From Cryomorphaceae bacterium (GTDB taxonomy: Bacteria; Bacteroidota; Bacteroidia; Flavobacteriales_D; SKUL01): a stretch of DNA of 36,661 nucleotides. The stretch covers positions 1 to 36,661 of the forward strand of contig REDV01000123.1 of the NCBI GenBank assembly GCA_007695365.1. Reading direction: 5' to 3'. This document shows positions 8,351-16,466 of the stretch, one piece after another. The number at the start of each line of letters is the position of its first letter. Position 1 is the first letter of the stretch. The notes beneath the pieces were generated by a model that searched no databases, was not told the DNA's origin, and worked only from the letters and a program-made list of their open reading frames with translations. The position numbers and the translations under genes are program-made.

Positions 8351-9428
8351 TGACCACGGAAATGATTTTACTTTGTTCCTCCTCCGTAATGCCCGCAAAG
8401 AGCGGCAGGCAGAGCACCCTGCGCGATACGTCGTCGGACACGGGCATGGCGGGGCTTTGCACGTAGGGCAGGTTGTTGAGCGAGGGATAAAAATACCGTC
8501 GCGGCAGGATGTTGTTGGCCTTGAGCCGCGCTTCTGCGCGGAGCAGCGAGGCTTCGTCGGGAAACACAACCGGAAAATAACTGTGGTTCCAATCCGTACC
8601 GGGGCGGATGGCAAGCATTTGCAGTTCAGTACCGGTCAGTTGCTCGCGGTAAAACGCGGTGGCGCGGCTGCGCGAGGCGAGGATTACCTCCATGTGGGGC
8701 AATACGGCCAGCCCCATGGCGGCCTGTAATTCAGACATTTTACCGTTGATGCCCAAGCCGTAAAACTCCAGCGCACCGTGATGCCCGAAATTGTGGCTGT
8801 AGTACACGCGGTGCCGGAGTTCTTCGTGAGGGCAAAAGGCGGCTCCGCCCTCGCCCGTATGAAAGAGCTTGGTGGCGTGAAAGCTGCATGTGCTGATATC
8901 GCCGTGGTCAAAAATGCTCTTACCGAGGTAGCGCACGCCAAAGCAGTGGGCAGCGTCGTAAATGACGTGCAGGCCGTGGCGGGCGGCGATATCGGCAATG
9001 GCCTCCGTATTACAGGGATTGCCAAAAACGTGCGTGGCCATGATGCAGGTGGTGCGTGGCGTGATGGCGGCCTCAATCAGCTTTTCGTCGATGGTGAGGT
9101 ACTGCGGGTCAATATCCACAAACACGGGCGTACAGCCTTCCCACACGATGGAGGCCGTGGTGGCCACATAGCTGAATGGCGTGGTGATGATTTCGCCGCC
9201 GCGCCCCAGCAGTTTCAGGGCTATTTGCAGCGGGACGGTGCCGTTGTTCATCAGCAGCACGTTGGATACCCCGAGGTGGTTTCTGAGCGCCGCTTCGAGT
9301 TCGCGCACCAGCTCGCCGCGGTTGGTGAGCCAGCCCTTGTCAAAAGCGCGCTGCACCAGGGCGGTGTAATCCTCCATGGGCGGCAGAAAGCTCTTGGTAA
9401 CCGGTATGTTTTGGTTGGGTTGGCTCAT
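8340..9428 (-). CDS. DegT/DnrJ/EryC1/StrS family PLP-dependent aminotransferase
   Basis: A 362-residue aminotransferase of the sugar-aminotransferase family, which normally moves an amino group from glutamate to a nucleotide-linked keto-sugar. The fold signatures are all present: NNGTVPLQIAL (61-71), TPFSYVATTASIVWEG (83-98), YDAAHCFG with Asp158 to hold the PLP ring nitrogen, and SFHATKLFHTGEGGA with the Schiff-base lysine at 187. Length is typical. It starts three bases after the FkbM methyltransferase stop and overlaps the next gene by 11 bases. Together with the methyltransferase it could decorate a surface or secreted sugar, or supply the amino sugar that the ATP-grasp ligases acylate; the second idea is inference. 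The exact sugar cannot be told. Confidence 0.92.
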   Translation of the reverse strand: MSQPNQNIPVTKSFLPPMEDYTALVQRAFDKGWLTNRGELVRELEAALRNHLGVSNVLLMNNGTVPLQIALKLLGRGGEIITTPFSYVATTASIVWEGCTPVFVDIDPQYLTIDEKLIEAAITPRTTCIMATHVFGNPCNTEAIADIAARHGLHVIYDAAHCFGVRYLGKSIFDHGDISTCSFHATKLFHTGEGGAAFCPHEELRHRVYYSHNFGHHGALEFYGLGINGKMSELQAAMGLAVLPHMEVILASRSRATAFYREQLTGTELQMLAIRPGTDWNHSYFPVVFPDEASLLRAEARLKANNILPRRYFYPSLNNLPYVQSPAMPVSDDVSRRVLCLPLFAGITEEEQSKIISVVNAY

Positions 9429-9431
9429 GTA

Positions 9432-10526
9432 CTACCTCGATTCGGGCACTGCAAAGATTACGGTTTCTTCGAGGTGTGTGGTGGCGTGCTTCATGTAAAA
9501 GCGGTATCCGAGCTGCAGGTTATTGATCCAGATGGGGATGTTCACAAAATCATCCATGCTGTGATAGGTGGCAATGGCCAGTTTAGGCCGATGGGTGCGG
9601 ATGGTTTGCTCTGCTCCCTGCAGGGCGTAAGGCTCGGCACCTTCAATATCCATCTTGATAAAGTCCACTTTGGGTAATTGCTTGTCGGCCACTACGCGGT
9701 CGATGGTGGTGGTTTCGGTTTGGCCGTCGTGGCCTTCAAACTTTTCGAACTGCACCTGGCTGGCCGGTCCGCGGTCTTTGTAGTACATGGCTTTGCCTGC
9801 TTCGTTCCACAGCGGATTAGGGCAGAGATCTATGGTGGGTTCCAGGGTGGGGTTCATGTTGAGGTTTCGTTGGAAGACCTCTATGTTGTTCGGAATAAAC
9901 TCAAAGGCCACCACTTTACCGTGATCACCTACCAGGTGGGCAAAGTACAGGCTTGAGTCGCCAAAGCAGGCGCCGCAATCGAGCACTACATCGCCGGCCT
10001 CGGCTTTGATTTTGTCGTGGTAGTTGTATTGCTCCACAAAGAATTGCGCCACCACCCCGCTGAAGTAGCCTTCAATGGGAAATCCGGCTTTGTGCACGCG
10101 GGTTCGGTAAATTTTGCGTGCACCACCGGGGTAGTTTACTTCCACGGCGTCGCTGCGGTCAAAACAATCTTTGGAGCGCTCCACCATTTTCTTGTAGTGG
10201 TCGCCATAGAGCGGCAGCCGCACTTTATCGCGGCCCATGATGCGGTAGGCCATCAGTTTCACCATCAGGTGTTTGGATTCGTCGTCGGCGAGCATGCCGT
10301 ACAGGGTTTCCAGGCGGTCGTTGTACACTGCAAGGGTATGGATACTGCGCTCCATAAAGTAGGCTGCGGCATCTTTGGTGATCATTTTTGCCAGCAATTT
10401 TCCGGCAACGGCCGTTTTGAGGCGGTCTTTCAATCCCGGAGCCGGGCCTTTTCGCTGGTCTGTAAAAGCGTTGTGAAGGGAGGCTTTCAATTCCTCAACA
10501 ACCTGGTGGCGGAAGGTGTCTTTCAT
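9432..10526 (-). CDS. FkbM family S-adenosylmethionine-dependent methyltransferase
   Basis: A 364-residue protein: about 170 N-terminal residues of helical, uncharacterised sequence, then a Rossmann-type methyltransferase domain. The SAM-binding loop is VVLDCGACFGDSS (residues 180-192), followed by VVAFEFIPNN, and the FkbM signature VDFIKMDIEGAEPYALQGA comes near residue 287. FkbM enzymes O-methylate sugars, polyketides or other hydroxylated small molecules. This is the first gene of the co-directional block, with a long non-coding region upstream, so transcription of the operon probably begins in front of it. The N-terminal extension is longer than in minimal family members and might bind the acceptor. 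Confidence 0.9.
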   Translation of the reverse strand: MKDTFRHQVVEELKASLHNAFTDQRKGPAPGLKDRLKTAVAGKLLAKMITKDAAAYFMERSIHTLAVYNDRLETLYGMLADDESKHLMVKLMAYRIMGRDKVRLPLYGDHYKKMVERSKDCFDRSDAVEVNYPGGARKIYRTRVHKAGFPIEGYFSGVVAQFFVEQYNYHDKIKAEAGDVVLDCGACFGDSSLYFAHLVGDHGKVVAFEFIPNNIEVFQRNLNMNPTLEPTIDLCPNPLWNEAGKAMYYKDRGPASQVQFEKFEGHDGQTETTTIDRVVADKQLPKVDFIKMDIEGAEPYALQGAEQTIRTHRPKLAIATYHSMDDFVNIPIWINNLQLGYRFYMKHATTHLEETVIFAVPESR

Positions 10527-10584
10527 AAATGTGAGAGGGTAATGCTTTGGCTTTCTGAAGGTCGGATATAGGTGCTTTAAGCTA

Positions 10585-10592
10585 CGAAGGTA
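10585..10592 (-). promoter_or_regulatory. Weak candidate -7 box upstream of the FkbM methyltransferase operon
   Basis: On the minus strand this reads TACCTTCG, one base off the Bacteroidota TAnnTTTG consensus, about 60 bases before the methyltransferase start. No good TTG box is seen at the usual distance upstream, so this is only a candidate. Confidence 0.25.
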
Positions 10593-10825
10593 TCAGACCT
10601 GGTTGGTTTATACGTTATGTGCGCAATTGAACTGGTATTTGGCGGTTCAAAGATAGGATTTCCGGAGGGTATGGGGGGAATGAGACGATGTGGTAATTGG
10701 ACGATTAGCCAGTTGACGGATGGACGATTATGCATCAGGCAACTTTAGGGGTGGACTCCTTGAGGCTTAGTGGCTCACTATGCTGAGTGTAAGTGTGATT
10801 GGTTTCTATTCTTGACGACTACTTT

Positions 10826-10841
10826 TTTGTCATTTCGACCG
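10826..10841. repeat. Solo copy of the MITE-like terminal repeat
   Basis: The 16-base sequence TTTGTCATTTCGACCG is identical to the left ends of the two elements at 11390 and 11588, but no matching right end follows, so this is a solo or decayed end. Confidence 0.75.
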
Positions 10842-10873
10842 ACAAATCCCAAAATTGAAACGGAGGCCTTTAT

Positions 10874-10963
10874 CCCCTCCACCGGAGGGGTGGCCCCGAC
10901 AAACGCGGGTTTCACACGACCTTGATGTTGAAGGTCGGGGTTGGGGTGGGTTTTTCACCCACC
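10874..10963. repeat. Three-hairpin palindromic element
   Basis: Three perfect hairpins follow one another: CCCCTCC/GGAGGGG (10874-10890, loop 3), GACCTT/AAGGTC (10918-10936, loop 7) and GGTGGGT/ACCCACC (10945-10963, loop 5). GC-rich composite hairpins like this are common between genes of Bacteroidota. The last hairpin has no clear T-run, so I do not call it a terminator. Confidence 0.6.
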
Positions 10964-11212
10964 ACTTAGCGCCCCACATATCAAACTTTTATCAATGAAA
11001 TTCATCCAATGGGTACTTTGGTTGCCGGATAATGTTCTCGAGGTGGACAGCGATTGCATGAAACGCGCCTGGCTGAGTGTCTTGCAAAGGTTGCTTTGGT
11101 AATTGGGTTTGACGAGTGGTGCTAAGAGTCCGTTTCAGGTGGATGCATTTGAGACGCGTCCTAATTTCAAAACCCTAAGAAACAGAATTATAATGGCATT
11201 GCATGTTACGCG

Positions 11213-11286
11213 AGACATTCGACCCCTTCGGGGTCGCACTTCTATCTTCGTTGCTTTCTCTTCAGACATTTGACCCTTTCAGGGTC
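11213..11286. repeat. Two copies of a short AGACATT-GACCC hairpin repeat
   Basis: Copy one (11213-11235) is AGACATTC plus the hairpin GACCCC-TTC-GGGGTC; copy two (11264-11286) is AGACATTT plus GACCCT-TTC-AGGGTC. Both arms changed together (C-G to T-A), so base pairing is kept, which suggests selection on the hairpin or repeated insertion of a folded element. Confidence 0.65.
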
Positions 11287-11389
11287 TGTGCTGAATCGTA
11301 GCGGTTATCATCAATCAGAGTCGCCACCAGGTGATGCTCTGATTGTCGTGTACAAGATATGATTGCGTTTTTGTTTTGATTACTAGCAT

Positions 11390-11551
11390 TTTGTCATTTC
11401 GACCGAAGCAACGACGCGAGGAGCTGCGCCCCGAAATGCTTCGGGAAGAAGTCTCAATGAGAAATGTGATTTGAGCAAAAACAAGACTCCGTTTCATAGA
11501 GATTTCTCCACTGCGTGCTTCGTGCCTCAGCACTCCGGTCGAAATGACAAA
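11390..11551. mobile_element. MITE-like element, copy A (162 bp)
   Basis: The element begins with TTTGTCATTTCGACCG (11390-11405) and ends with the exact inverse complement CGGTCGAAATGACAAA (11536-11551). It carries no transposase and has internal partial palindromes around GAAATGCTTCGGG and GAGATTTCTCC. It shares both ends and parts of the interior with the element at 11588-11742. A small non-autonomous transposable element or an extended palindromic repeat fits best. Confidence 0.75.
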
Positions 11552-11587
11552 GGGGTGTGATTGGGGTTTACAATTGGCTTTTTAATT

Positions 11588-11742
11588 TTTGTCATTTCGA
11601 CCGAAGCAACGACGGTAGGAGTTGCGTAGCGGAGAAATCTCATACGAGATATAGTGTGAAATGAATGAGATTTCTCCCCCGAAATTCTTCGGGGCAGGCT
11701 ACTTCACGCCTCGTTCCCCGGCGTTCCGGTCGAAATGACAAA
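11588..11742. mobile_element. MITE-like element, copy B (155 bp)
   Basis: The ends are the same 16-base inverted repeats as copy A (11588-11603 and 11727-11742). The interior contains the complementary stretches GGAGAAATCTCAT and ATGAGATTTCTCC and the short hairpin CCCCGAA-ATTC-TTCGGGG, so the whole element can fold into a long hairpin. No coding capacity is visible. Copies A and B differ more inside than at the ends. Confidence 0.75.
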
Positions 11743-11829
11743 GGGGTGGGGTTGAATAGGGTTTGGCGCGGATTCTCGCGGCTTACAATCTGAATCAAAA
11801 GAGCAGGCGGTGGTGATGCCTTGAAGATG

Positions 11830-11854
11830 TCAGCGTAGCGTCTCGCTACGCTGA
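11830..11854. repeat. Perfect 11-bp hairpin
   Basis: TCAGCGTAGCG and CGCTACGCTGA form a perfect stem with a 3-base loop. A run of seven T's lies about 17 bases further on, too far for a standard intrinsic terminator, so its role is open. Confidence 0.6.
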
Positions 11855-12094
11855 ACTGAGGCAATGTAATTTTTTTAGACCAACATCGTTAGAATCTACC
11901 TCCATTCAATCAGTCAAAGACGAAAGCAGATAACACCGAACAGATAACATCACCTATACGTAAGCATGGGTTTTGTGCTTCGCAGGATAGAAAAGTGGTA
12001 CGTTTAGCGTTCAGTTCTTCGCAGGAAGTTCAGTGGTTAAAATCCCCGCCTGCGCAAAACGCAGAACCGTTGTAACCATGCTATCCGCAGCCCC

Positions 12095-14788
12095 CTAAAA
12101 ATCATCATCATCTTCCAACTGATCCCAAAAATCGTCGTGGTCGTCGTCGTCTTCGTCGCTGGGAGAAATGATAATGACCGGGGGCTTGCCGGGCTGGGGC
12201 TGCGCAGGTTGGGCTTCATTCTTTTTCGGTGAGGGCGTGCCGTGCTCAATGATGATTTCCTCGGTTTTTTGCGGGGGCGTTGAGGGCGTTTCTTCGCGGT
12301 TGCGGCGACCGCCAAAAATGCCCCCAAACTCCTTGCGCAGCAGGTTGCGGAAATTCTCCTTTTCCTGCTGAAAATACGCGCGTCGCTGCTCACGGGCAGA
12401 CTCCCTGTCGTAGGTAAACTGCAGGTTGTCGAGCGGTCCGCTCATGCGCAAAAAGAAGGAGCCCCCGGAGCCATCGTCGCGAATTTCACCAAACTCACTG
12501 TGCTGCGCATTGGTGAGAATTTCGGCCAGCCGGAAGCGCAAACGGTAATCCACCACGCTGTTGAAATGATGGGTTCCGGCAGCCACCAGGTTCATGGCCG
12601 ACGACTCGAGGTTCATTTCGGGAATATGGATGGTTCGGTCGCGGATTTCTATCTGGTTCTCCAACCGCGAGAAATGCACGTGCTGCAAGCGTTCGCGCAG
12701 GCGGTCTGTTTTTACCAACGGCGCCAAAATGCGGTTTTGCCTGATATAATCTGCCACTTCAATCAGCGACTGGTGCTGAATCAGCTCGCCGTTTACAATG
12801 GAAATGTCAATCAGGCTGTAAATACTTGCCGGGTCGAGCTGCAAGGCATTGTTGAGCGTGGTTCGGAATACCACATCGGCGTTGGTTTTTCCGCTCAGGT
12901 GCTTGTCTGTAATAAAGTCCTGCCCAAAATTGTCGAATTCGGTAAACAGGCGCTGAATATTGATACCCCGCAATTGGGCCTGAGCGTTTACCTTGAAGTT
13001 GCCGCCGGCCATGGGGCGCACGTCCATCTTCGCATCGAAGGTGCCCTCACTGGTGCCAAAAGTGAGCCTGTCGGCAAAAATGCCGCTCGGGGTAATATCT
13101 AATAGTCCGCGAATATCATCCGCCTGAAAGGTTCTGAACTGCAGCTTTTTGATAGAGGCATTCGCGCTGAGCTGAATGTATTTGGGTAGCGTAAAATGCA
13201 GTTCATCGCCATCGGACTCCTTGTCGGCCAGCAGCAATTCCGCAAGGTCTATATACGACGACTGAAGGCTGGCCTGGATGTTCATTTTCTCGCCTTCGAT
13301 CAGCACAAAGGGAACGAAGTTTTCAAAAACGCCGTCGAGCGCAAAATCCGACGCGAAGATATTGCCCCGGAGGTTTTTTACCGCAGCGTGGTTGCCGTTG
13401 AGGTGAAAGGCGCCCGTAAAGCCGTGGTACTTGTGGTCGGCGCCGGTGATTTTAAAATCGGTGTTGTCGAACACAAGCTTACCTGAAATCTCTGCGCGTT
13501 TCAGGTCGGCCACGCTGAGTTTTTGAGGATTTGCGATGATTCCCTTAAAACGGCAGGTGAGATTTACCCCTCCGCGGATGTACTCGAGCGATCGGATTTC
13601 GATGATTTCCTGCAAATCGTTGAGCTGGGCCTTGCCGTTCAGTTCAAACTGAATCATGGGTCGGCTGAAGTTGCGGATGGAGCCGTTTCCGCTCAGGATG
13701 CCCTCTTTGAGTTGAAAGCGGAAGTTGTCTATCTCCAACAAATCGGGGTGGTTGGCGCGGTGGTGAAAAGTACCCGTGGCCTCAAAGTTTTTAAAATTAA
13801 GCCCGCTTTTGAGGTGCTTTACGCCGGCGTTCTGCACGTTGAAACTGGCCTGCACCTCCAGGGGTTTGGCAGGATCCGACGGGTCGCCCAGCAGGTGCAG
13901 ACCAAAGGAGGTTCTGCCCCGGGGCTCGTATCCTTCCATTGGTTCGAGCAGCTTCTTGGGAATGAGATTGAGCACGTCGAGGATGTCGAGCTGCTGGCCA
14001 TCGAGACGCAAATCAAGGTGTTGGGCATCACCGGCCTGAAAGGAGCCGTTGGCCAGAAACTGCATGCCGTCGAGCCGCACCGAGCCTTCGGCAATGGCAA
14101 AGTGGTTGCGCCCGGTATCAATTTTGATTCGGGTGGCAATCCGGGTGTCGCGGTTGTGCAGGTATCGCTCCTCGTCAAGCGACAGGGTTTCCAGCAAGAG
14201 CCTGCTCTGCACGTCCAGGTCGAACACGGCCTCATGAAAGTTTCCGCTCAGGTTCAGGTGGTCTATATCGGTGTCGAGGTGAAATCCGTTCTGCACATTT
14301 CGGTACGAAAAATCCACTTTTTTGAAGGCTACGGCCTCCAGTTGAAAGGCAATTTCGGTCGAGGTGGTATCGCTGCGTTCCTTCCAGAAATGAAAGTTAT
14401 CCTTGCCGCTTTCATCTACTTTGAGGCGCAGCACTGCGTTGGCAATTTCCACCTTGCGGATGGTGTAATTTCCGCGGAAGAGATCGAGCAGGTTGAACTC
14501 CAGAAAAAAGGAGCCGGCGTAGAGCAGGGTATCCTTGGGAGCCGTGGTTTCGATGGCATCCAGCGCCATCATGTTGCTGAATTCCAGCGAGGCATACGGA
14601 AACTTCTGAATCACACTGAAGGAGATACTCTCTACACTAATCTCTGTGTTGAGCCCCTGGTTCACTTCGCGCACAATGCGCTGCTTTACCTCCTCCTCGT
14701 AGATAATACCCAGCAGCACGCCCACACCCGCCAGCACGAAAAGCACCAGCAATGCTAGCAAAAACCACTTTTTGATTTTGCGCCCCAT
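12095..14788 (-). CDS. AsmA-like family inner-membrane protein
   Basis: An 897-residue protein with a basic start and a single N-terminal membrane segment (WFLLALLVLFVLAGVGVLLG, residues 8-27), followed by a long periplasmic body of beta-rich repeats typical of the AsmA/TamB-like superfamily (EISVESISFSVIQKFPYASL near 49-68) and an AsmA_2-like C-terminal domain (LDLIVAAG-type strands around 725-790). These proteins are thought to form a lipid-conducting groove between inner and outer membrane or to affect outer-membrane assembly. The last roughly 70 residues are Pro/Glu-rich and end in a highly acidic tail (DEDDDDHDDFWDQLEDDDDF) that is not a usual part of the family. It stands alone, 118 bases downstream of the small secreted protein gene. 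Family call is good, function general. Confidence 0.82.
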   Translation of the reverse strand: MGRKIKKWFLLALLVLFVLAGVGVLLGIIYEEEVKQRIVREVNQGLNTEISVESISFSVIQKFPYASLEFSNMMALDAIETTAPKDTLLYAGSFFLEFNLLDLFRGNYTIRKVEIANAVLRLKVDESGKDNFHFWKERSDTTSTEIAFQLEAVAFKKVDFSYRNVQNGFHLDTDIDHLNLSGNFHEAVFDLDVQSRLLLETLSLDEERYLHNRDTRIATRIKIDTGRNHFAIAEGSVRLDGMQFLANGSFQAGDAQHLDLRLDGQQLDILDVLNLIPKKLLEPMEGYEPRGRTSFGLHLLGDPSDPAKPLEVQASFNVQNAGVKHLKSGLNFKNFEATGTFHHRANHPDLLEIDNFRFQLKEGILSGNGSIRNFSRPMIQFELNGKAQLNDLQEIIEIRSLEYIRGGVNLTCRFKGIIANPQKLSVADLKRAEISGKLVFDNTDFKITGADHKYHGFTGAFHLNGNHAAVKNLRGNIFASDFALDGVFENFVPFVLIEGEKMNIQASLQSSYIDLAELLLADKESDGDELHFTLPKYIQLSANASIKKLQFRTFQADDIRGLLDITPSGIFADRLTFGTSEGTFDAKMDVRPMAGGNFKVNAQAQLRGINIQRLFTEFDNFGQDFITDKHLSGKTNADVVFRTTLNNALQLDPASIYSLIDISIVNGELIQHQSLIEVADYIRQNRILAPLVKTDRLRERLQHVHFSRLENQIEIRDRTIHIPEMNLESSAMNLVAAGTHHFNSVVDYRLRFRLAEILTNAQHSEFGEIRDDGSGGSFFLRMSGPLDNLQFTYDRESAREQRRAYFQQEKENFRNLLRKEFGGIFGGRRNREETPSTPPQKTEEIIIEHGTPSPKKNEAQPAQPQPGKPPVIIISPSDEDDDDHDDFWDQLEDDDDF

Positions 14789-14906
14789 GTCTGTTTCACA
14801 AAGTTGTTAAGTAAGCGATGGCCTCAGCAGGGAAAACCCAATACTTTCCACCACTAACGTGTGAATAGGCCAATGTCGTGCCAAAGCGGCGAAATCATGC
14901 AAGAGC

Positions 14907-15395
14907 TTAATAGAGGTATTCGGCAGCCACAAGAATCATCACCGCCTCCAGCATCGAAACCGATGGCAGCACGGTAACTACCGCGTCGAAAATGGCGGTT
15001 CCCTGCCCGTCGTAGATATGACTGCCTTTGTAGGTAAAGGCCAGGTCGAGCGAGTTTTCGCTGTCGCCATAATAGATATGCGGCCCGCGGATGGTGCACA
15101 TCACATCGCTCAGAAAACGGCTGTCGCCCCGGTACACTTTCATGTCTTCGCGAAGGGTGTAGAGCACGTCAAAAGGCGAGGTACTGCTACCGTCGTAGAT
15201 ACGCACGCCATCGGTGGTCATGATGGCGTAGGCCATATCGGTGAACTCGCCTTCAATGAGCACGCCATTCCAAACGTGGCCCACAATACGCGAGGGGTCG
15301 GTAGAATTACCCTCGTAAATAAACGATGGTTGCTGCGCCCGGGCGAGGGCTGCAAGGAGCAAAAACAGCAGAAAAAGTCCAATTGAGCGGGTCAT
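14907..15395 (-). CDS. Small secreted protein with about six 20-residue repeats (beta-flower-like)
   Basis: A 162-residue protein with a signal peptide (SIGLFLLFLLLAALARAQ, cleavage after residue 20 or so). The mature part consists of about six degenerate 20-21-residue units, each starting near Y-x-G and ending G-x-x-I: YEGNSTDP, EGEFTDMA, YDGSSTSPFDV, YRGDSRFLSDV, YYGDSENSLDL and YDGQGTAIFDA. Short repeats of this kind suggest a closed ring of beta hairpins, like the small '5-fold beta-flower' proteins of Bacteroidota; this fold assignment is an inference. The end (MLEAVMILVAAEYLY) is hydrophobic. The start lies only three bases after the asd stop, so the two genes are probably co-transcribed even though no functional link is obvious. 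Confidence 0.68.
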   Translation of the reverse strand: MTRSIGLFLLFLLLAALARAQQPSFIYEGNSTDPSRIVGHVWNGVLIEGEFTDMAYAIMTTDGVRIYDGSSTSPFDVLYTLREDMKVYRGDSRFLSDVMCTIRGPHIYYGDSENSLDLAFTYKGSHIYDGQGTAIFDAVVTVLPSVSMLEAVMILVAAEYLY

Positions 15396-15398
15396 GCA

Positions 15399-16412
15399 TT
15401 ATGCGGGATGGTTCATGTTGCCTGCAAATTCGGTGCAACATTCTGCAATCTGCACGGCATTGGTGGCGGCACCCTTGCGGAGGTTATCGGCTACAATCCA
15501 CATATTGAGGGCTCTGCTTTGCGATTCGTCCCTGCGAATGCGGCCTACAAAAACTTCATCTTTTCCTCGCACCATCAGCGGCATGGGGTAGGTATTAATG
15601 AGCGGATTGTCGCGCACTTCAATGCCCGGCGCCGATGACAACAGCGCGGCAATCTCGTTCACGTCAAAATCATTGTGCAGCTCTATATTTACCGACATGC
15701 TGTGTCCACCCATCACAGGCACGCGAACGGCCGTAGCGGTAATTCCGATGCTCTGGTCGCCCAGAATTTTACGGGTTTCGTTTACCAGCTTCATTTCCTC
15801 GCGGGTATAGCCGTTGTCTTCAAACACATCACAATGCGGCAGGCAGTTGCGGTCAATGGGATAGGGATAGGCCATGGCGCCCTTGCGGTTGGCGCGCTCG
15901 TTTTCGAGTTGCTCCACAGCGGCTTTTCCGGTGCCTGTTACCGACTGATAGGTACTGATAACCAATCGCTTGATTCCGTAACGCTGGTGAAGGGGTTGCA
16001 GGGCCACCACCATCTGAATGGTTGAGCAGTTGGGGTTGGCGATAATCCTGTCGGACGCCTCGATAAGCTGCGCATTGATTTCGGGAACCACGAGCTTCAC
16101 GGCGGGGTCCATGCGCCATGCCGAGGAGTTGTCAATCACAATGGTTCCGGCTTTGGCGAAGCGCGGTGCCCACTCTCTGGACACGTCGCCACCAGCCGAG
16201 AACAACGCCAGTTCGGGCTCTGCGCGCAAGCCTTCTTCGAGGGTCACCACACGGTGTGTTTCACCCCGAAAAACCACTTCGCTACCGGCAGATTTTGCGC
16301 TGGCCACCGGAACCAGTTCGCTCACAGGAAAATTACGCGACTCCAGCACCTGAAGCATCTCTCTGCCTACCATACCTGTGCATCCTACAACTGCTACTTT
16401 CATGGATTTCAT
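15399..16412 (-). CDS. asd: Aspartate-semialdehyde dehydrogenase
   Basis: It reduces aspartyl-4-phosphate to aspartate semialdehyde with NADPH, the branch step to lysine/diaminopimelate, threonine and methionine. Counting from the ATG at 16412 (MKSMKVAVVGC), the protein has 337 residues; starting at the second ATG (16403, MKVAVVGC) gives 334, the more usual family start. The Rossmann motif GCTGMVG is at the N-terminus, the catalytic cysteine is in ANPNCSTIQM, the substrate segment QSVTGTGKAAV is present, and the catalytic histidine is in GGHSMSVN. A longer reading from 16451 is unlikely since a good -7 box lies at 16428-16435. It is followed by a small secreted protein gene after three bases and diverges from the lamin-tail protein gene. 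Confidence 0.95.
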   Translation of the reverse strand: MKSMKVAVVGCTGMVGREMLQVLESRNFPVSELVPVASAKSAGSEVVFRGETHRVVTLEEGLRAEPELALFSAGGDVSREWAPRFAKAGTIVIDNSSAWRMDPAVKLVVPEINAQLIEASDRIIANPNCSTIQMVVALQPLHQRYGIKRLVISTYQSVTGTGKAAVEQLENERANRKGAMAYPYPIDRNCLPHCDVFEDNGYTREEMKLVNETRKILGDQSIGITATAVRVPVMGGHSMSVNIELHNDFDVNEIAALLSSAPGIEVRDNPLINTYPMPLMVRGKDEVFVGRIRRDESQSRALNMWIVADNLRKGAATNAVQIAECCTEFAGNMNHPA

Positions 16413-16416
16413 AACA

Positions 16417-16446
16417 TTTTGAGGTCTCAAAATTACGGTATATTTA
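16417..16446 (+). promoter_or_regulatory. Candidate promoter for the lamin-tail repeat protein
   Basis: A TTTTG at 16417-16421 is followed after 17 bases by TATATTTA (16439-16446), one base off TAnnTTTG. It sits 20 bases before the GTG start at 16467 and face to face with the asd promoter, so the two would compete for polymerase. Confidence 0.45.
16428..16435 (-). promoter_or_regulatory. Candidate -7 promoter box for asd
   Basis: On the minus strand this is TAATTTTG, a full match to TAnnTTTG, about 16 bases before the ATG at 16412 and 25 before the ATG at 16403. A TTTA sequence lies about 18-20 bases upstream, a weak -33 box. It supports a start at 16412 or 16403 and overlaps the divergent promoter on the plus strand. 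Confidence 0.55.
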
Positions 16447-16466
16447 CTCACCCTAAATGACCGTTT

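Larger units (their letters stand above)
10527..12094. other. 1.57-kb gene-free region rich in inverted repeats
   Basis: No open frame here looks like a protein: the two short minus-strand frames near 11315-11533 and 11640-11864 run across repeat elements and have repeat-derived, low-quality sequence. The region holds a solo terminal repeat (10826), a three-hairpin element (10874-10963), a pair of short GACCC hairpins (11213-11286), two MITE-like elements (11390-11551 and 11588-11742) and a perfect hairpin (11830-11854). It separates the minus-strand biosynthetic operon from the minus-strand AsmA gene and looks like a landing zone for small repeats. The stretches around 10980-11160 and 11880-12090 show nothing I can name. 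Confidence 0.8.

Noticed and set aside
8351-8614. 88-residue extension of the AlbA_2 protein
   Set aside because: It is Arg/Pro/Cys-rich shadow sequence of the aminotransferase gene; the AlbA_2 domain begins right after the ATG at 8350.
10945-10963. Intrinsic terminator
   Set aside because: A strong hairpin is present but no T-run follows on either strand, and it is part of a repeated element.
11390-11742. CRISPR array
   Set aside because: Only two units of unequal length with inverted, not direct, repeat ends, and no cas genes.
11315-11864. Two short minus-strand frames
   Set aside because: They run through the MITE-like elements and have repeat-derived sequence with no start context.
13523-14758. 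411-residue plus-strand frame
   Set aside because: Antisense shadow of the AsmA-like gene, with no recognisable motif.
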